The translations under genes were made by a program, and so were the position numbers. Source: Streptomycetaceae bacterium (GTDB taxonomy: Bacteria; Actinomycetota; Actinomycetes; Nanopelagicales; Nanopelagicaceae). Taken from it: 64,000 nucleotides of DNA. The stretch covers positions 1 through 64,000 of the forward strand of contig JAIXXJ010000019.1 of NCBI GenBank assembly GCA_027490815.1. The letters run 5' to 3'. The first letter of the stretch is position 1. Every line of letters begins with the position of its first letter. Below, piece by piece: positions 41,382-52,651 of this stretch. Below the pieces are notes generated by a model. That model searched no databases, was not told the origin of the DNA, and worked only from the letters and a program-made list of their open reading frames with translations.

Positions 41382-42257
41382 ATGCAGCATGGTTTTCTGG
41401 TCGTTGATAAACAGCCAGGAATGACTAGTCACGATGTGGTCTCTGTTGCAAGGCGTTCACTGGGAACACGCAAGGTTGGCCATGCCGGAACATTAGATCC
41501 AATGGCTACAGGAATTTTGGTTCTGGGTTTTAACAACGGAACGCGTTTGCTGCAATACATCACTGATGGCGATAAGGATTATCTAGCAACCATGGTCTTA
41601 GGTTCGGCAACGGTGACTGATGATTCACAGGGTGAAGTAATTGACACTACCGATGCATCGCATATCTCTGATCAACAAATCGAAGATGAAATTGCAAAGA
41701 TGCGAGGAACAATCCTGCAACGTCCAAGTTCTGTCTCTGCGGTAAAGATTGATGGTGAACGGGCATATAACAGGGTTCGCTCGGGTGAAGATGTTGTGCT
41801 TCCTGCCAGAGAAGTAACTATTTCATCATTAGAAATTCTTCAAATTCGCAGAATGGGTAGCGCCATTGAAGTTGATATCCACGTTACATGTTCTGCAGGA
41901 ACTTTCATCAGAGCTATTGCACGAGATTGCGGGGCTGCTCTTGGCATTGGGGGACATTTAAACTCCTTGCGTCGAACTCGAATTGCAGGCTTTGGATTAG
42001 AGCGCGCAGTTACTCTGGATCAGTTAAAGAGCAAAGATTTTGAAACTTTAGATATTGCAGATGTTTCCCGATCGACATTTGCCGTTAGGGAGATCGCACC
42101 AGATGAAAAAATCGAACTCTCATTTGGTAGAGCTTTAGCGGCAAATCCAGACAACAATATTTACGCTGGCATTGATAGTTCAAACCAATTGATCGCACTG
42201 CTTCAAAATGTTGACGGAAAAGCCAAGCCAATAGCCGTGTTCGCCCCGGCCAACTAA
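41382..42257 (+). CDS. truB: tRNA pseudouridine-55 synthase
   Basis: Makes pseudouridine at U55 of the T-loop in tRNA. The 291-residue enzyme has the catalytic motif GHAGTLDPMATG with Asp39, the KxxxG-type GFLVVDKQPGMTSHDVV start and the GGHLNSLRRTRIAGF segment. The N-terminus fits directly at ATG 41382. ribF follows with its own promoter-like sequence. Confidence 0.94.
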   Translation: MQHGFLVVDKQPGMTSHDVVSVARRSLGTRKVGHAGTLDPMATGILVLGFNNGTRLLQYITDGDKDYLATMVLGSATVTDDSQGEVIDTTDASHISDQQIEDEIAKMRGTILQRPSSVSAVKIDGERAYNRVRSGEDVVLPAREVTISSLEILQIRRMGSAIEVDIHVTCSAGTFIRAIARDCGAALGIGGHLNSLRRTRIAGFGLERAVTLDQLKSKDFETLDIADVSRSTFAVREIAPDEKIELSFGRALAANPDNNIYAGIDSSNQLIALLQNVDGKAKPIAVFAPAN

Positions 42258-42263
42258 CTCGTG

Positions 42264-42269
42264 GATAAT
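42264..42269 (+). promoter_or_regulatory. -10 element of ribF (leaderless)
   Basis: GATAAT with six bases (gtagcc) before the ATG at 42276. The spacing equals that upstream of ilvD and thyX, and there is no Shine-Dalgarno sequence. This supports ATG 42276 over GTG 42261. Confidence 0.5.
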
Positions 42270-42275
42270 GTAGCC

Positions 42276-43148
42276 ATGAGCGTCGTAGTGATTGGAAATT
42301 TTGATGGAGTCCACAAGGGACACCAAGAGATTCTTACTCGTGCCAAAAAGATTGCAGGAGATCAAAAGATTATTGCTTTGACCTTTGATCCACACCCAAC
42401 TTCAATTTTTGCACCTGAACGTGCCCCTACGGCTCTGACTGTATTGACTGATCGAATTGAGTTGTTGAAGATTCATAACGCTGACCAAGTAGCTGTTATT
42501 AAATTTACGAAAGAGTTTGCCGCAATGTCACCGGAGGACTTTGTGGGAAAAGTTCTCATTGATCAACTCAAAGCAACAAAAATAGTTGTTGGCAAGAACT
42601 TCACATACGGCCACAAAGCAGCTGGAAATGTTGAGAGTTTAAAGCAGTACAAAGAGTTTGAAACCGTAATTTTGGATTTAGAAAACGATAGTGAAGAGAC
42701 AATTTCATCTACACGAATTCGAAAAGCTGTTATCGATGGGGACGTTGAAAGTGCGCGCCAGATGCTCACGCGCCCACATCGTTTGGATGGAATCGTTGTT
42801 CATGGTGAAAAACGAGGTCGAGAGATTGGTTATCCAACTGCGAATTTGGGAGATCTAGAGAATCAAACTATTCCAGCAGATGGTGTGTATGCAGGTTGGC
42901 TTACTGTGGGAATTGATCGATGGCCTGCTGCGATTTCAATTGGAACTAATCCAACATTTGAAGGTGTTCGTGGACGACAAGTTGAAGCTTATGCTCTTGA
43001 TCAAACCAATCTAGATCTCTACACAAAGCGTGCAACCATTGAATTTGGTTGGAGGTTGCGAGATACGTTGAAATTTGATGGGTTGGAACCATTGCTTGAA
43101 CAAATGGCTCAGGACTGCGATAGAGCCCGAGCTCTCACCGAGATGTAA
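42276..43148 (+). CDS. ribF: Bifunctional riboflavin kinase/FAD synthetase
   Basis: Converts riboflavin to FMN and then to FAD. The 290 residues are an N-terminal nucleotidyltransferase domain (VVVIGNFDGVHKGHQ at residues 3-17; STRIRKAVIDGDVESA) and a C-terminal kinase domain (GREIGYPTANL; SIGTNPTFEGV). The start is ATG 42276, placed by the -10 hexamer six bases upstream; GTG 42261 would add five residues. rpsO follows after 127 bases. Confidence 0.93.
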   Translation: MSVVVIGNFDGVHKGHQEILTRAKKIAGDQKIIALTFDPHPTSIFAPERAPTALTVLTDRIELLKIHNADQVAVIKFTKEFAAMSPEDFVGKVLIDQLKATKIVVGKNFTYGHKAAGNVESLKQYKEFETVILDLENDSEETISSTRIRKAVIDGDVESARQMLTRPHRLDGIVVHGEKRGREIGYPTANLGDLENQTIPADGVYAGWLTVGIDRWPAAISIGTNPTFEGVRGRQVEAYALDQTNLDLYTKRATIEFGWRLRDTLKFDGLEPLLEQMAQDCDRARALTEM

Positions 43149-43275
43149 GCGGGGATTTGGTGAGGATTTCACCGATTCGAAGGCTCGCTGGTAACCTAGC
43201 CCTTCAATCGAGATAGCGAGTTTTTCGTGAATCAGACCGAAAAGCATTCGTGCTCAGTAAACAAGGAGAATCACA

Positions 43276-43545
43276 ATGGCACTAACACCAGAAGTTAAAA
43301 AAGAGATCATCGCTGAATATGGTTCTTCACCTACTGACACGGGATCACCTGAAGCACAGGTCGCACTTCTCTCTAAGAGAATTGATCAGATTACCGAGCA
43401 CTTGAAAGTTAACCCACATGATCACCACAACCGTCGTGGTCTTTTGTTGTTAGTTGGACAGCGCCGTCGAATCCTTCAGTATCTAGCAAAGACAGACATC
43501 AATCGTTATCGTGCGATTATCGAGAAACTCGGTATTCGTCGCTAA
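43276..43545 (+). CDS. rpsO: 30S ribosomal protein S15
   Basis: Primary 16S rRNA-binding protein of the central domain. The 89-residue product includes the family core [23 protein letters not shown] and [26 protein letters not shown] eight bases after AAGGAG. Upstream of pnp as in most bacteria, with a structured leader between. Confidence 0.97.
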   Translation: MALTPEVKKEIIAEYGSSPTDTGSPEAQVALLSKRIDQITEHLKVNPHDHHNRRGLLLLVGQRRRILQYLAKTDINRYRAIIEKLGIRR

Positions 43546-43559
43546 CTAAGTACAACAAC

Positions 43560-43646
43560 CTGCCGTAGTGCAATGGTCCTCGGTAGTGGTTTCCGCACTT
43601 GATTTAAATTGCGTGAACTTCGATCGGAGATACATTCTCTCGGCAG
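43560..43646 (+). ncRNA. Actino-pnp-type RNA leader
   Basis: Structured region between rpsO and pnp. The outer stem CTGCCG (43560-43565) pairs with CGGCAG (43641-43646). Inside, AGTGC (43567-43571) pairs with GCACT (43595-43599). Position directly upstream of pnp in an actinobacterium matches the Actino-pnp motif, thought to be a cis-regulator of polynucleotide phosphorylase, perhaps an RNase processing target. Family membership is inferred from context and fold, not from a covariance-model hit. Confidence 0.65.
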
Positions 43647-43723
43647 TCAACGAAGCGCGATAATTTTGTCGTGCCTCATTCGACGAGCATTCATTTTTGA
43701 ATGAAATTAACAAAGGAGGACCC

Positions 43724-45925
43724 ATGGAGGGTCAAGAGGTTCAGTCAGCCGTTGCAGTTATCGATAACGGAAAATTTGGAAAACGAGAGATTCGTTTTGA
43801 AACAGGACGCTTAGCGCGTCAAGCAGCAGGAGCTGCAGCAGTTTATCTAGATGATCAGACAATGATTTTCTCAGCTACTACTGCATCAAAAACACCGAAG
43901 GATCAATTTGATTTCTTCCCATTAACAGTTGATGTTGAAGAGAAGATGTATGCAGTTGGTCGAATTCCAGGATCATTTTTTAGACGTGAAGGTCGTCCTT
44001 CAGAAGATGCAATTCTTACGTGTCGTCTGATCGACCGTCCATTGCGCCCATCATTTGTTAAGGGTCTTCGTAATGAGGTTCAAATCGTTGTGACAGTAAT
44101 GGCACTTGATCCTGACCACATGTATGACGTGATCGCGATCAATGCCGCATCAATGTCGACACAACTTGCAGGTCTTCCATTTTCTGGTCCAATCGGTGGC
44201 GTGCGCGTGGCACTTATCGATGGACAGTGGGTTGCTTTTCCTAATCACTCACAGGTTGCTAATGCAGTCTTTGACATGGTTGTTGCTGGTCGCGTCAATG
44301 ATGGCGATGTTGCAATCATGATGGTTGAGGCAGAGGCAACAGAGCGAACAATTGAGCTAATCAAAGGCGGGGCTCCAACACCTACTGAAGAAGTAGTTGC
44401 ACAAGGCCTTGATGCAGCAAAACCATTTATCAAGATTCTTTGTGATGCACAGGCAAAGCTTGCAAAAGTTGCTGCCAAGCCAACAGCAGAGTTTCCTGTT
44501 TTCTTGGATTATCAAGATGATATTTTTGCAGCAGTTGAAAAGGCTGCAAGTGCCGACCTTGCAAAGGCTTTAACAATTGCAGGTAAGCAAGAGCGCGAAA
44601 CAAAGATTGACGAAATTAGTGCATCTACAAAAGAGTCCGTTGGGGCTGCTTTTGAAGGTCGCGAAAAAGAAGTTTCAGCAGCGTTTCGATCACTTACTAA
44701 AAAACTTGTACGCCTTCGCGTCCTAAAGGACAAGATTCGCATCGATGGTCGTGGCTTGCGAGATATTCGCGCCTTATCAGCAGAAGTTGAAGTAATTCCA
44801 CGTGTACACGGTTCAGCTATTTTTGAGCGTGGCGAGACACAGATTCTAGGAATTACGACGCTGAACATGTTGAAGATGGAACAACAGCTAGATACGTTGA
44901 ATCCGGAGAACCACAAGCGCTACATGCACAACTACAACTTTCCGCCATATTCAACCGGTGAGACTGGTCGAGTTGGCACGCCAAAGCGTCGCGAAATTGG
45001 TCATGGTGCCTTGGCAGAACGTGCTTTGATTCCAGTACTACCAACACGCGAAGAGTTCCCTTACGCAATTCGTCAGGTCTCTGAAGCGCTCGGTTCAAAT
45101 GGTTCAACTTCAATGGGATCTGTTTGTGCATCGACTCTTGCCCTGTATAACGCAGGTGTTCCACTACGTGCACCAGTTGCAGGTATTGCAATGGGTCTTA
45201 TTTCAGACACTGTTGATGGAAAAGTTGAATATGTTGCCCTAACTGACATTCTTGGCGCAGAAGATGCATTTGGAGACATGGACTTTAAAGTCGCTGGAAC
45301 AAAAGATTTTGTTACAGCTTTGCAGCTCGACACTAAACTCGACGGAATACCTGCATCAGTTCTTGCAGGCGCACTCCTTCAGGCAAAAGAGGCTCGTCTT
45401 GCAATCCTTGATGTTATGAATGAAGCCATTGATGGACCTGATGAAATGAGTCCATTTGCACCTCGCATCATCTCCGTAAAGATTCCAGTAGATCAGATCG
45501 GTGCGGTTATCGGGCCTAAGGGCAAGATCATCAACCAGATTCAAGAAGAGACTGGCGCGGATATTTCAATCGAAGATGATGGAACAATTTACATCGGTGC
45601 AACCGATGGACCATCAGCTGAAGCTGCCCGTGCTCAGATCAATGCAATTGCAAACCCTCAAATGCCAGAAGTTGGCGAACGCTACCTCGGTACCGTCGTC
45701 AAGCTTGCAGCATTTGGTGCATTCATATCTTTGATGCCAGGTAAAGATGGACTTCTACATGTATCCCAGATTCGCAAGATGCATGGTGGAAAGCGCATTG
45801 AAAACCTTGAAGAAGTTATGAAGGTTGGCGACAAGATCCAAGTTGAGATCGGTGAGATTGATCCAAAGGGCAAGCTTTCTTTGGTTCCAGTCCTTGAAGA
45901 TGGAACAACTGGTTCTGCTGAATAA
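43724..45925 (+). CDS. pnp: Polynucleotide phosphorylase
   Basis: 3'-5' phosphorolytic exoribonuclease of mRNA turnover. The 733 residues comprise two RNase PH domains (the second contains [30 protein letters not shown]), the linking helical domain, a KH domain ([29 protein letters not shown]) and a C-terminal S1 domain. ATG 43724 lies six bases after AAAGGAGG; the in-frame ATG at 43697 is upstream of that site and was rejected. The M16 peptidase follows at once. Confidence 0.96.
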   Translation: MEGQEVQSAVAVIDNGKFGKREIRFETGRLARQAAGAAAVYLDDQTMIFSATTASKTPKDQFDFFPLTVDVEEKMYAVGRIPGSFFRREGRPSEDAILTCRLIDRPLRPSFVKGLRNEVQIVVTVMALDPDHMYDVIAINAASMSTQLAGLPFSGPIGGVRVALIDGQWVAFPNHSQVANAVFDMVVAGRVNDGDVAIMMVEAEATERTIELIKGGAPTPTEEVVAQGLDAAKPFIKILCDAQAKLAKVAAKPTAEFPVFLDYQDDIFAAVEKAASADLAKALTIAGKQERETKIDEISASTKESVGAAFEGREKEVSAAFRSLTKKLVRLRVLKDKIRIDGRGLRDIRALSAEVEVIPRVHGSAIFERGETQILGITTLNMLKMEQQLDTLNPENHKRYMHNYNFPPYSTGETGRVGTPKRREIGHGALAERALIPVLPTREEFPYAIRQVSEALGSNGSTSMGSVCASTLALYNAGVPLRAPVAGIAMGLISDTVDGKVEYVALTDILGAEDAFGDMDFKVAGTKDFVTALQLDTKLDGIPASVLAGALLQAKEARLAILDVMNEAIDGPDEMSPFAPRIISVKIPVDQIGAVIGPKGKIINQIQEETGADISIEDDGTIYIGATDGPSAEAARAQINAIANPQMPEVGERYLGTVVKLAAFGAFISLMPGKDGLLHVSQIRKMHGGKRIENLEEVMKVGDKIQVEIGEIDPKGKLSLVPVLEDGTTGSAE

Positions 45926-47937
<2,012 letters not shown>

Positions 47938-47955
47938 CAAGATAGGAATGCCTCT

Positions 47956-48213
47956 ATGTCAAAAGAACAGATAATTTTCTATGGCGCCGATTGGTGCGGA
48001 GATTGCCGCAGGTCCAAGCGACTTCTTGAAGAACTCAATGTCGAGTACACACTCATTGATACAGAAAAAACTGAAGGTGCCGCGGCGAAGGTAATGGAGA
48101 TCAACGGGGGAGCTCAGTCGATTCCTGTGATTGTCTTTTCTGATTCAACTCATTTAACAGAGCCATCTGACAATGAGCTCAAAGCAAAACTGGCTTCACT
48201 TAATCTCATCTAG
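47956..48213 (+). CDS. Glutaredoxin-like (mycoredoxin-type) protein
   Basis: Small thioredoxin-fold protein of 85 residues with an active-site CGDC in FYGADWCGDCRRSKRLL (cysteines 16 and 19) and the cis-proline loop SIPVIVF near residue 57. It resembles the short actinobacterial glutaredoxin-like family that includes mycoredoxin, which reduces mixed disulfides with mycothiol. The dipeptide between the cysteines (Gly-Asp) differs from the usual Tyr-containing pair. Eighteen bases after dapB. Confidence 0.75.
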   Translation: MSKEQIIFYGADWCGDCRRSKRLLEELNVEYTLIDTEKTEGAAAKVMEINGGAQSIPVIVFSDSTHLTEPSDNELKAKLASLNLI

Positions 48214-48237
48214 ATGTAACAATTAAATCTATCTAGA
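48209..48237. repeat. Inverted repeat across the convergent gene ends
   Basis: TCTAGAT (48209-48215) and ATCTAGA (48231-48237) with a 15-base AT-rich loop cover the stop codons of the glutaredoxin-like gene and azlD. It might help stop transcription from both sides but lacks a G/C stem and T-tract. Confidence 0.3.
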
Positions 48238-48541
48238 ACCAGTTATAGACAAGCGCCGATGAAACTGCGGCAGAGATAACCACTATCGGAAATGGCGCTT
48301 TGAGCAGTAGCGCTGTAATTGCAACAGCTAAACCAACGATTCGCTGATCAATTACCAATGCTGTTTTGTCCGTAAAACTCTGAACCGAAACCAGGGCGCT
48401 GAGAAGTGCTATAGGAATAAGGGCGTTAATTCTTTGAATTTTTGGATGTGACAGCCATCGTTCAGGCACTGAGTGGCCAGAGTACTTGAGTGCAAAAGCT
48501 ATTGCGCTCGTACCAAGGGTTGCGATCCAAAAGGTAGTCAT
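48233..48541 (-). CDS. azlD: Branched-chain amino acid exporter small subunit, AzlD
   Basis: Small membrane partner of AzlC in branched-chain amino acid export. The 102 residues form about four hydrophobic segments; TFWIATLGTSAIAFALKYSGHSVPERW at the N-terminus and INALIPIALLSALVSVQSF fit the family. ATG overlaps the azlC stop by four bases. Convergent with the glutaredoxin-like gene. Confidence 0.85.
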   Translation of the reverse strand: MTTFWIATLGTSAIAFALKYSGHSVPERWLSHPKIQRINALIPIALLSALVSVQSFTDKTALVIDQRIVGLAVAITALLLKAPFPIVVISAAVSSALVYNWF

Positions 48542-49200
48542 CGGCGAAGTCCTACTGCAATTGCAATAAATGCGGTGGCGATTATTGGTAATCCTGCTGG
48601 AAGAATTGGCGTAACAGCAACTGCAAATACTGCGCAGGCTATTGCGAGCAATCTTTCACTCCGTGTCGTCAGACGAGGCCAGACTAATCCTAAGAAAGCT
48701 GCCGGTACTGCAGAATCTAAGCCAAAACTTCGAACATCTCCCATTGCCTGTGCGCCCAATGCACCAGCTAAAGTAAACAAGTTCCAGAAAATAAACACAC
48801 CAAATCCTGTGTACCAAAAACCTTTTTTAACGGCATCGATTCCTCGAGGCTCTTGACCAAGTGCAACACCGGTGGATTCATCAATCGTTACCTGAGCTGC
48901 CACAATACGTTTAAATCCTCTTACTTTTAAACGAGGTGCCATGATCACTCCATAGAGTGCGTTACGCGTTCCCAGCAGTGATGCAGTTGCAATCGCACTC
49001 ATTGAACTTCCACCAGCACCAATTACACCGACTACGGCAAACTGTGATGCACCAGAAAATGTGAGTAAAGATAATAGGCAGGCCTGAAGTACAGAAAATC
49101 CATTTGCAACCGCAGCTGCGCCAAATGCCACTCCATATGCCCCTACGGTGATGGAAACGCTCAGTGAATCGCGCAATGTGGGGGAGAAGCGTGTGGACAC
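48538..49200 (-). CDS. azlC: Branched-chain amino acid exporter large subunit, AzlC
   Basis: Membrane subunit of an AzlCD/BrnFE-type exporter for branched-chain amino acids; a relief valve that fits the ilv/leu genes elsewhere in the window. The 220 residues show SVSITVGAYGVAFGAAAVANG, the GASQFAVVGVIGAGGS loop and about seven helices. The start is placed at GTG 49200 because CAGAAT lies exactly six bases upstream, the spacing seen at other leaderless genes. A TTG 57 bases upstream would add residues of no family character. Divergent from thyX. Confidence 0.83.
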   Translation of the reverse strand: MSTRFSPTLRDSLSVSITVGAYGVAFGAAAVANGFSVLQACLLSLLTFSGASQFAVVGVIGAGGSSMSAIATASLLGTRNALYGVIMAPRLKVRGFKRIVAAQVTIDESTGVALGQEPRGIDAVKKGFWYTGFGVFIFWNLFTLAGALGAQAMGDVRSFGLDSAVPAAFLGLVWPRLTTRSERLLAIACAVFAVAVTPILPAGLPIIATAFIAIAVGLRR

Positions 49201-49206
49201 GCGGAC

Positions 49207-49212
49207 ATTCTG
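49207..49212 (-). promoter_or_regulatory. -10 element of azlC (leaderless)
   Basis: On the minus strand, CAGAAT followed by six bases (gtccgc) and then GTG at 49200-49198. It supports the shorter start of azlC. Confidence 0.45.
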
Positions 49213-49247
49213 CCGTATAAATGCACGAGACGAAAGGGGCAAATAGA

Positions 49248-49253
49248 TAGGGT
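49248..49253 (+). promoter_or_regulatory. -10 element of thyX (leaderless)
   Basis: TAGGGT, six bases (tcaata), then the thyX ATG at 49260. No Shine-Dalgarno sequence precedes the start. Confidence 0.5.
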
Positions 49254-49259
49254 TCAATA

Positions 49260-49994
49260 ATGAGTGAAAATAATGAAAACCACGAGATCATCTACCGTGA
49301 TGATGTAACTGTTGAGTTAGTTAAAGCAAGTGCAAGCGATGCAGATGTTATTTGGGCCGCGCGAGTTTCTACAGCAGGTGAACAATCCCTAGATGAGATA
49401 GGTGAGGATCCAGCACGATCTGCTGGATTAATCAACTATCTTGCCCGCGAACGTCACGGCTCACCATTTGAGCATACCTCTATGACATTTTTTGTTTCTG
49501 CACCCATATTTGTCTTCCGTGAATTCATGCGCCATCGAATTGCTTCTTACAATGAAGAAAGCGGTCGCTATCGCGAACTAAATCCGGTTTTCTACATTCC
49601 TTCAAAGGAGCGAAAGTTAGTTCAAGTTGGGAAAACAGGTTCATATACTTTTGAAGATGGAACGAAAGAGCAGTTTGATATTTCTGTGAAAGCAATGAAG
49701 GATGCATATGTAATTGCATATGAAAGCTATAAGAAAATGCTTGATGCAGGAGTTGCACGCGAAGTTGCACGTGTAGTTCTGCCAGTTTCAACATACTCAT
49801 CGATGTATGTCTCTATGAATGCTCGTGCACTTATGAACTTTCTATCACTTCGGACAGCGCGTGAGGGATCACATTTTCCTAGCTACCCACAACGTGAAAT
49901 TGAGATGGTGGCCGAGTTAATGGAAGCCGAATTTGCAAAATTGATGCCACTTACATACGCAGCCTTTGAAAAGTCTGGACGAATCGCCCCATAG
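49260..49994 (+). CDS. thyX: Flavin-dependent thymidylate synthase
   Basis: Makes dTMP from dUMP using methylenetetrahydrofolate and FAD. The 244-residue protein has the ThyX signature RHRIASYNEESGRY (R-H-R-x7-S pattern) near residue 90, and SLRTAREGSHFPSYPQREIE near the C-terminus. The gene order thyX-dapA-rnj-ftsK is common in actinobacteria. Nineteen bases to dapA. Confidence 0.95.
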   Translation: MSENNENHEIIYRDDVTVELVKASASDADVIWAARVSTAGEQSLDEIGEDPARSAGLINYLARERHGSPFEHTSMTFFVSAPIFVFREFMRHRIASYNEESGRYRELNPVFYIPSKERKLVQVGKTGSYTFEDGTKEQFDISVKAMKDAYVIAYESYKKMLDAGVAREVARVVLPVSTYSSMYVSMNARALMNFLSLRTAREGSHFPSYPQREIEMVAELMEAEFAKLMPLTYAAFEKSGRIAP

Positions 49995-50000
49995 AACGGG

Positions 50001-50006
50001 TAGAGT
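50001..50006 (+). promoter_or_regulatory. -10 element of dapA (leaderless)
   Basis: TAGAGT followed by seven bases and the dapA ATG at 50014, inside the short thyX-dapA gap. Supports an independent leaderless transcript for dapA-rnj. Confidence 0.45.
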
Positions 50007-50013
50007 TGACCCC

Positions 50014-50904
50014 ATGACAACGAACGCGCCATTTGGTCGACTTTTGACCGCAATGGTTACCCCATTTAAAAAAGATGGTGCGATCGACTGGGCTGGTATT
50101 GAAAAACTTGCGGATCACCTTGTTCAAAGTGGCCATGATGGAATAGTTGTCAACGGCACAACCGGTGAAGCGCCGACAACAAAATCTTCAGAAAAAGAAG
50201 AGATTATAAAAGTAGTTCGAAAGACTGTAGGAACGAAGATAAAAGTTCTATCCGGTGCTGGAGATAATGAAACTGAGTATTCAATAAATCAGGCTAAGCG
50301 CACAGAACAAGCAGGGGCAGATGGGCTACTTGTTGTAACTCCTTATTACAACAAACCACCTCAGGCTGGTATCCAGGCTCACTTCCTTGCAGTTGCAGAT
50401 GCAACTGATCTTCCAATGATGATCTATGACATTCCTGGAAGAACTGGTGTTCCAATTGAGCCTGACACAATTGTGCGCCTGTCAGAACACCCGCGCATTG
50501 TTGCCCTTAAAGATGCCAAAGGCGATGTTGCATCAACTTCTTGGGTAATAAAGCGTTGCGGTATTCCTGTTTATTCAGGTGATGACATTCTTAATCTGCC
50601 GCTACTTTCAGTAGGTGCAGTTGGTTTCGTATCGGTTTGTGGCCACACAGTTGGTAAAGACCTGCGCGAACTTTTAGATTCTTGGTTTGCTGGAAATGCC
50701 ACCCGAGCATTGGAGATTCATCAAAAACTTTTGCCCGTCTATACAGGCACATTCCGAACACAGGGTGCAATACTTACAAAAGCTGCGCTCAATTTAATGG
50801 GTTTGCCAGGTGGCCACACGCGACTACCGCTCGTCGATGCAACAGATGCGCAAATAGCGCAGTTGCGCGATGATCTTCGCGCTGGTGGCGTAAGCGTTAA
50901 ATAA
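50014..50904 (+). CDS. dapA: 4-hydroxy-tetrahydrodipicolinate synthase
   Basis: Condenses pyruvate and aspartate semialdehyde, first committed step of lysine/diaminopimelate synthesis. The 296-residue TIM-barrel aldolase has the substrate motif VNGTTGEAPT near residue 45, Tyr in VVTPYYNKPPQ near residue 110, and the Schiff-base Lys in IVALKDAKGD near residue 165. ATG 50014 was chosen over an in-frame start inside thyX because it matches the family start and the -10 hexamer seven bases upstream. One-base overlap with rnj. Confidence 0.94.
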   Translation: MTTNAPFGRLLTAMVTPFKKDGAIDWAGIEKLADHLVQSGHDGIVVNGTTGEAPTTKSSEKEEIIKVVRKTVGTKIKVLSGAGDNETEYSINQAKRTEQAGADGLLVVTPYYNKPPQAGIQAHFLAVADATDLPMMIYDIPGRTGVPIEPDTIVRLSEHPRIVALKDAKGDVASTSWVIKRCGIPVYSGDDILNLPLLSVGAVGFVSVCGHTVGKDLRELLDSWFAGNATRALEIHQKLLPVYTGTFRTQGAILTKAALNLMGLPGGHTRLPLVDATDAQIAQLRDDLRAGGVSVK

Positions 50905-52586
50905 TGAATCATCCTCACCCAAACTTAAATACCCCACCAAAGCTGGTCGATGGTGGCTTACGCATTGTTGCTCTTGGTGGATTAACTGAGATCGGTCGAA
51001 ATATGACGGTCTTTGAATATAAATCCAAGCTTTTAATTGTTGACTGTGGTGTTTTGTTTCCAGAGGATAATCAGCCAGGAATTGATCTGATCTTGCCGGA
51101 TTTCTCATACATTCGAGATCGATTAGATGATGTTGTGGGAATTTTCCTAACCCATGGCCACGAAGACCATATCGGCGCAATTCCTTACTTACTGCGAGAA
51201 CGTGGTGACATTGCAATCTATGGCTCTGCTTTAACGTTGGCGTTAATTACGGCCAAGTTAAAAGAACATCGAATCTCACCGCTCACTCGAGTTGTAAAAG
51301 AAGGTGGCATTGAAGATATTGGACCATTTACTCTGGAGTTTGTTGCAGTAAATCACTCAATTCCAGATGCGCTGGCTGTTGTAATCAATACAGGTGCAGG
51401 TCGCGTATTGGCAACTGGTGATTTCAAAATGGATCAGTTGCCACTAGATGGTCGCATTACTGATTTGCGAACATTTGCGCGCCTGGGTGAAGAAGGTGTG
51501 GATTTATTCATGGTCGATTCCACTAACGCTGATGTGCCAGGATTTACACCATCAGAGCGTGAAATCATGCCAGCGCTTAATCGTGTTATTTCATCGACTC
51601 GTCGAAGAGTAATTGTTGCATCATTCTCATCGCACATTCATAGAGTCCAGCAAGTTATTGATATCGCCGCACTTCATGGACGCAAGGTTGTCTTTATTGG
51701 TCGTTCTATGGTTCGCAATATGAAGATAGCCGAAGAAATGGGTTATCTGAAAGTTCCGGCCGATCTTGTAATCGATGCCAAGGAACTAGATCAATTCGAT
51801 GACAATGTTGTTTTGATATGCACAGGTTCACAAGGTGAACCAATGGCAGCCCTGTCTAGAATGGCAAACGGTGATCACCAGATACGTGTGGGTGAGGGTG
51901 ACACAGTAATTTTGGCTTCATCTTTGATACCTGGAAATGAGAATTCAGTCTTTCGAATCATTAATGAACTCACTCGATTTGGGGCAAAAGTAGTCCATAA
52001 AGCTAATGCAATGGTTCACGTTTCGGGCCATGCAGCAGCAGGTGAACTCCTCTATTGCTACAACATAGTAAAACCAAAATATGTAATGCCAATTCACGGA
52101 GAATGGCGCCATTTAAAGGCAAATGCTGAATTGGCTATTGAATCTGGTGTTGCGCGAAGTAATGCATTAATTGTTGATAATGGTGTCGTCCTTGACATGG
52201 TAGATCACGAAGTTGAAGTTGTGGGGGCGGTGCCTTGTGGCTTTGTCTTTGTTGATGGTCAAAGCATTGGCGACATAACTGAAAGCTCATTGAAGGATCG
52301 CAGAATACTTGGCGAAGAGGGATTCATCTCCTGTGTTGTTGTAGTTGATTCACAAAGCGGGAAAATAGTTGCCGGACCAGATATTCATGCACGAGGATTT
52401 AATGAAGATGAAGCCATGTTTGATGAAGTAAAAATGCGAATTGAAAAAGCGTTAGAGCGCGCTGTTGTAGATGGCATAAATGGAACACATCAACTTTCAC
52501 AAATAGTAAGAAAGACTATAGGTGGATGGGTTGGGGGCGAACACCGTCGCAAGCCCATGATCGTTCCTGTAGTCATTGAGGTATAG
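50904..52586 (+). CDS. rnj: Ribonuclease J
   Basis: Endonuclease and 5'-3' exonuclease for mRNA decay and rRNA maturation. The 560 residues show the metallo-beta-lactamase motif THGHEDHIGAIPY near residue 76, the beta-CASP domain (IVASFSSHIHRVQQVIDIA) and the C-terminal motif HVSGHAAAGELLYCY with PIHGEWRHLKANAELA. TAATG overlap with dapA gives coupled translation, a conserved actinobacterial arrangement. ftsK follows after 65 bases. Confidence 0.94.
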   Translation: MNHPHPNLNTPPKLVDGGLRIVALGGLTEIGRNMTVFEYKSKLLIVDCGVLFPEDNQPGIDLILPDFSYIRDRLDDVVGIFLTHGHEDHIGAIPYLLRERGDIAIYGSALTLALITAKLKEHRISPLTRVVKEGGIEDIGPFTLEFVAVNHSIPDALAVVINTGAGRVLATGDFKMDQLPLDGRITDLRTFARLGEEGVDLFMVDSTNADVPGFTPSEREIMPALNRVISSTRRRVIVASFSSHIHRVQQVIDIAALHGRKVVFIGRSMVRNMKIAEEMGYLKVPADLVIDAKELDQFDDNVVLICTGSQGEPMAALSRMANGDHQIRVGEGDTVILASSLIPGNENSVFRIINELTRFGAKVVHKANAMVHVSGHAAAGELLYCYNIVKPKYVMPIHGEWRHLKANAELAIESGVARSNALIVDNGVVLDMVDHEVEVVGAVPCGFVFVDGQSIGDITESSLKDRRILGEEGFISCVVVVDSQSGKIVAGPDIHARGFNEDEAMFDEVKMRIEKALERAVVDGINGTHQLSQIVRKTIGGWVGGEHRRKPMIVPVVIEV

Positions 52587-52638
52587 GCAGCCCTCTCATT
52601 GGACGGCGAGCCTAGTAGGTAAGGTTTTATTCAACCTT

Positions 52639-52644
52639 TAAGAT
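52639..52644 (+). promoter_or_regulatory. -10 element of ftsK (leaderless)
   Basis: TAAGAT, seven bases (cgctagt), then GTG at 52652. No ribosome binding site is visible. Confidence 0.45.
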
Positions 52645-52651
52645 CGCTAGT

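Noticed and set aside
49201-49257. TTG 49257 as the azlC start
   Set aside because: The added residues do not resemble the family, and GTG 49200 has a -10 hexamer exactly six bases upstream.
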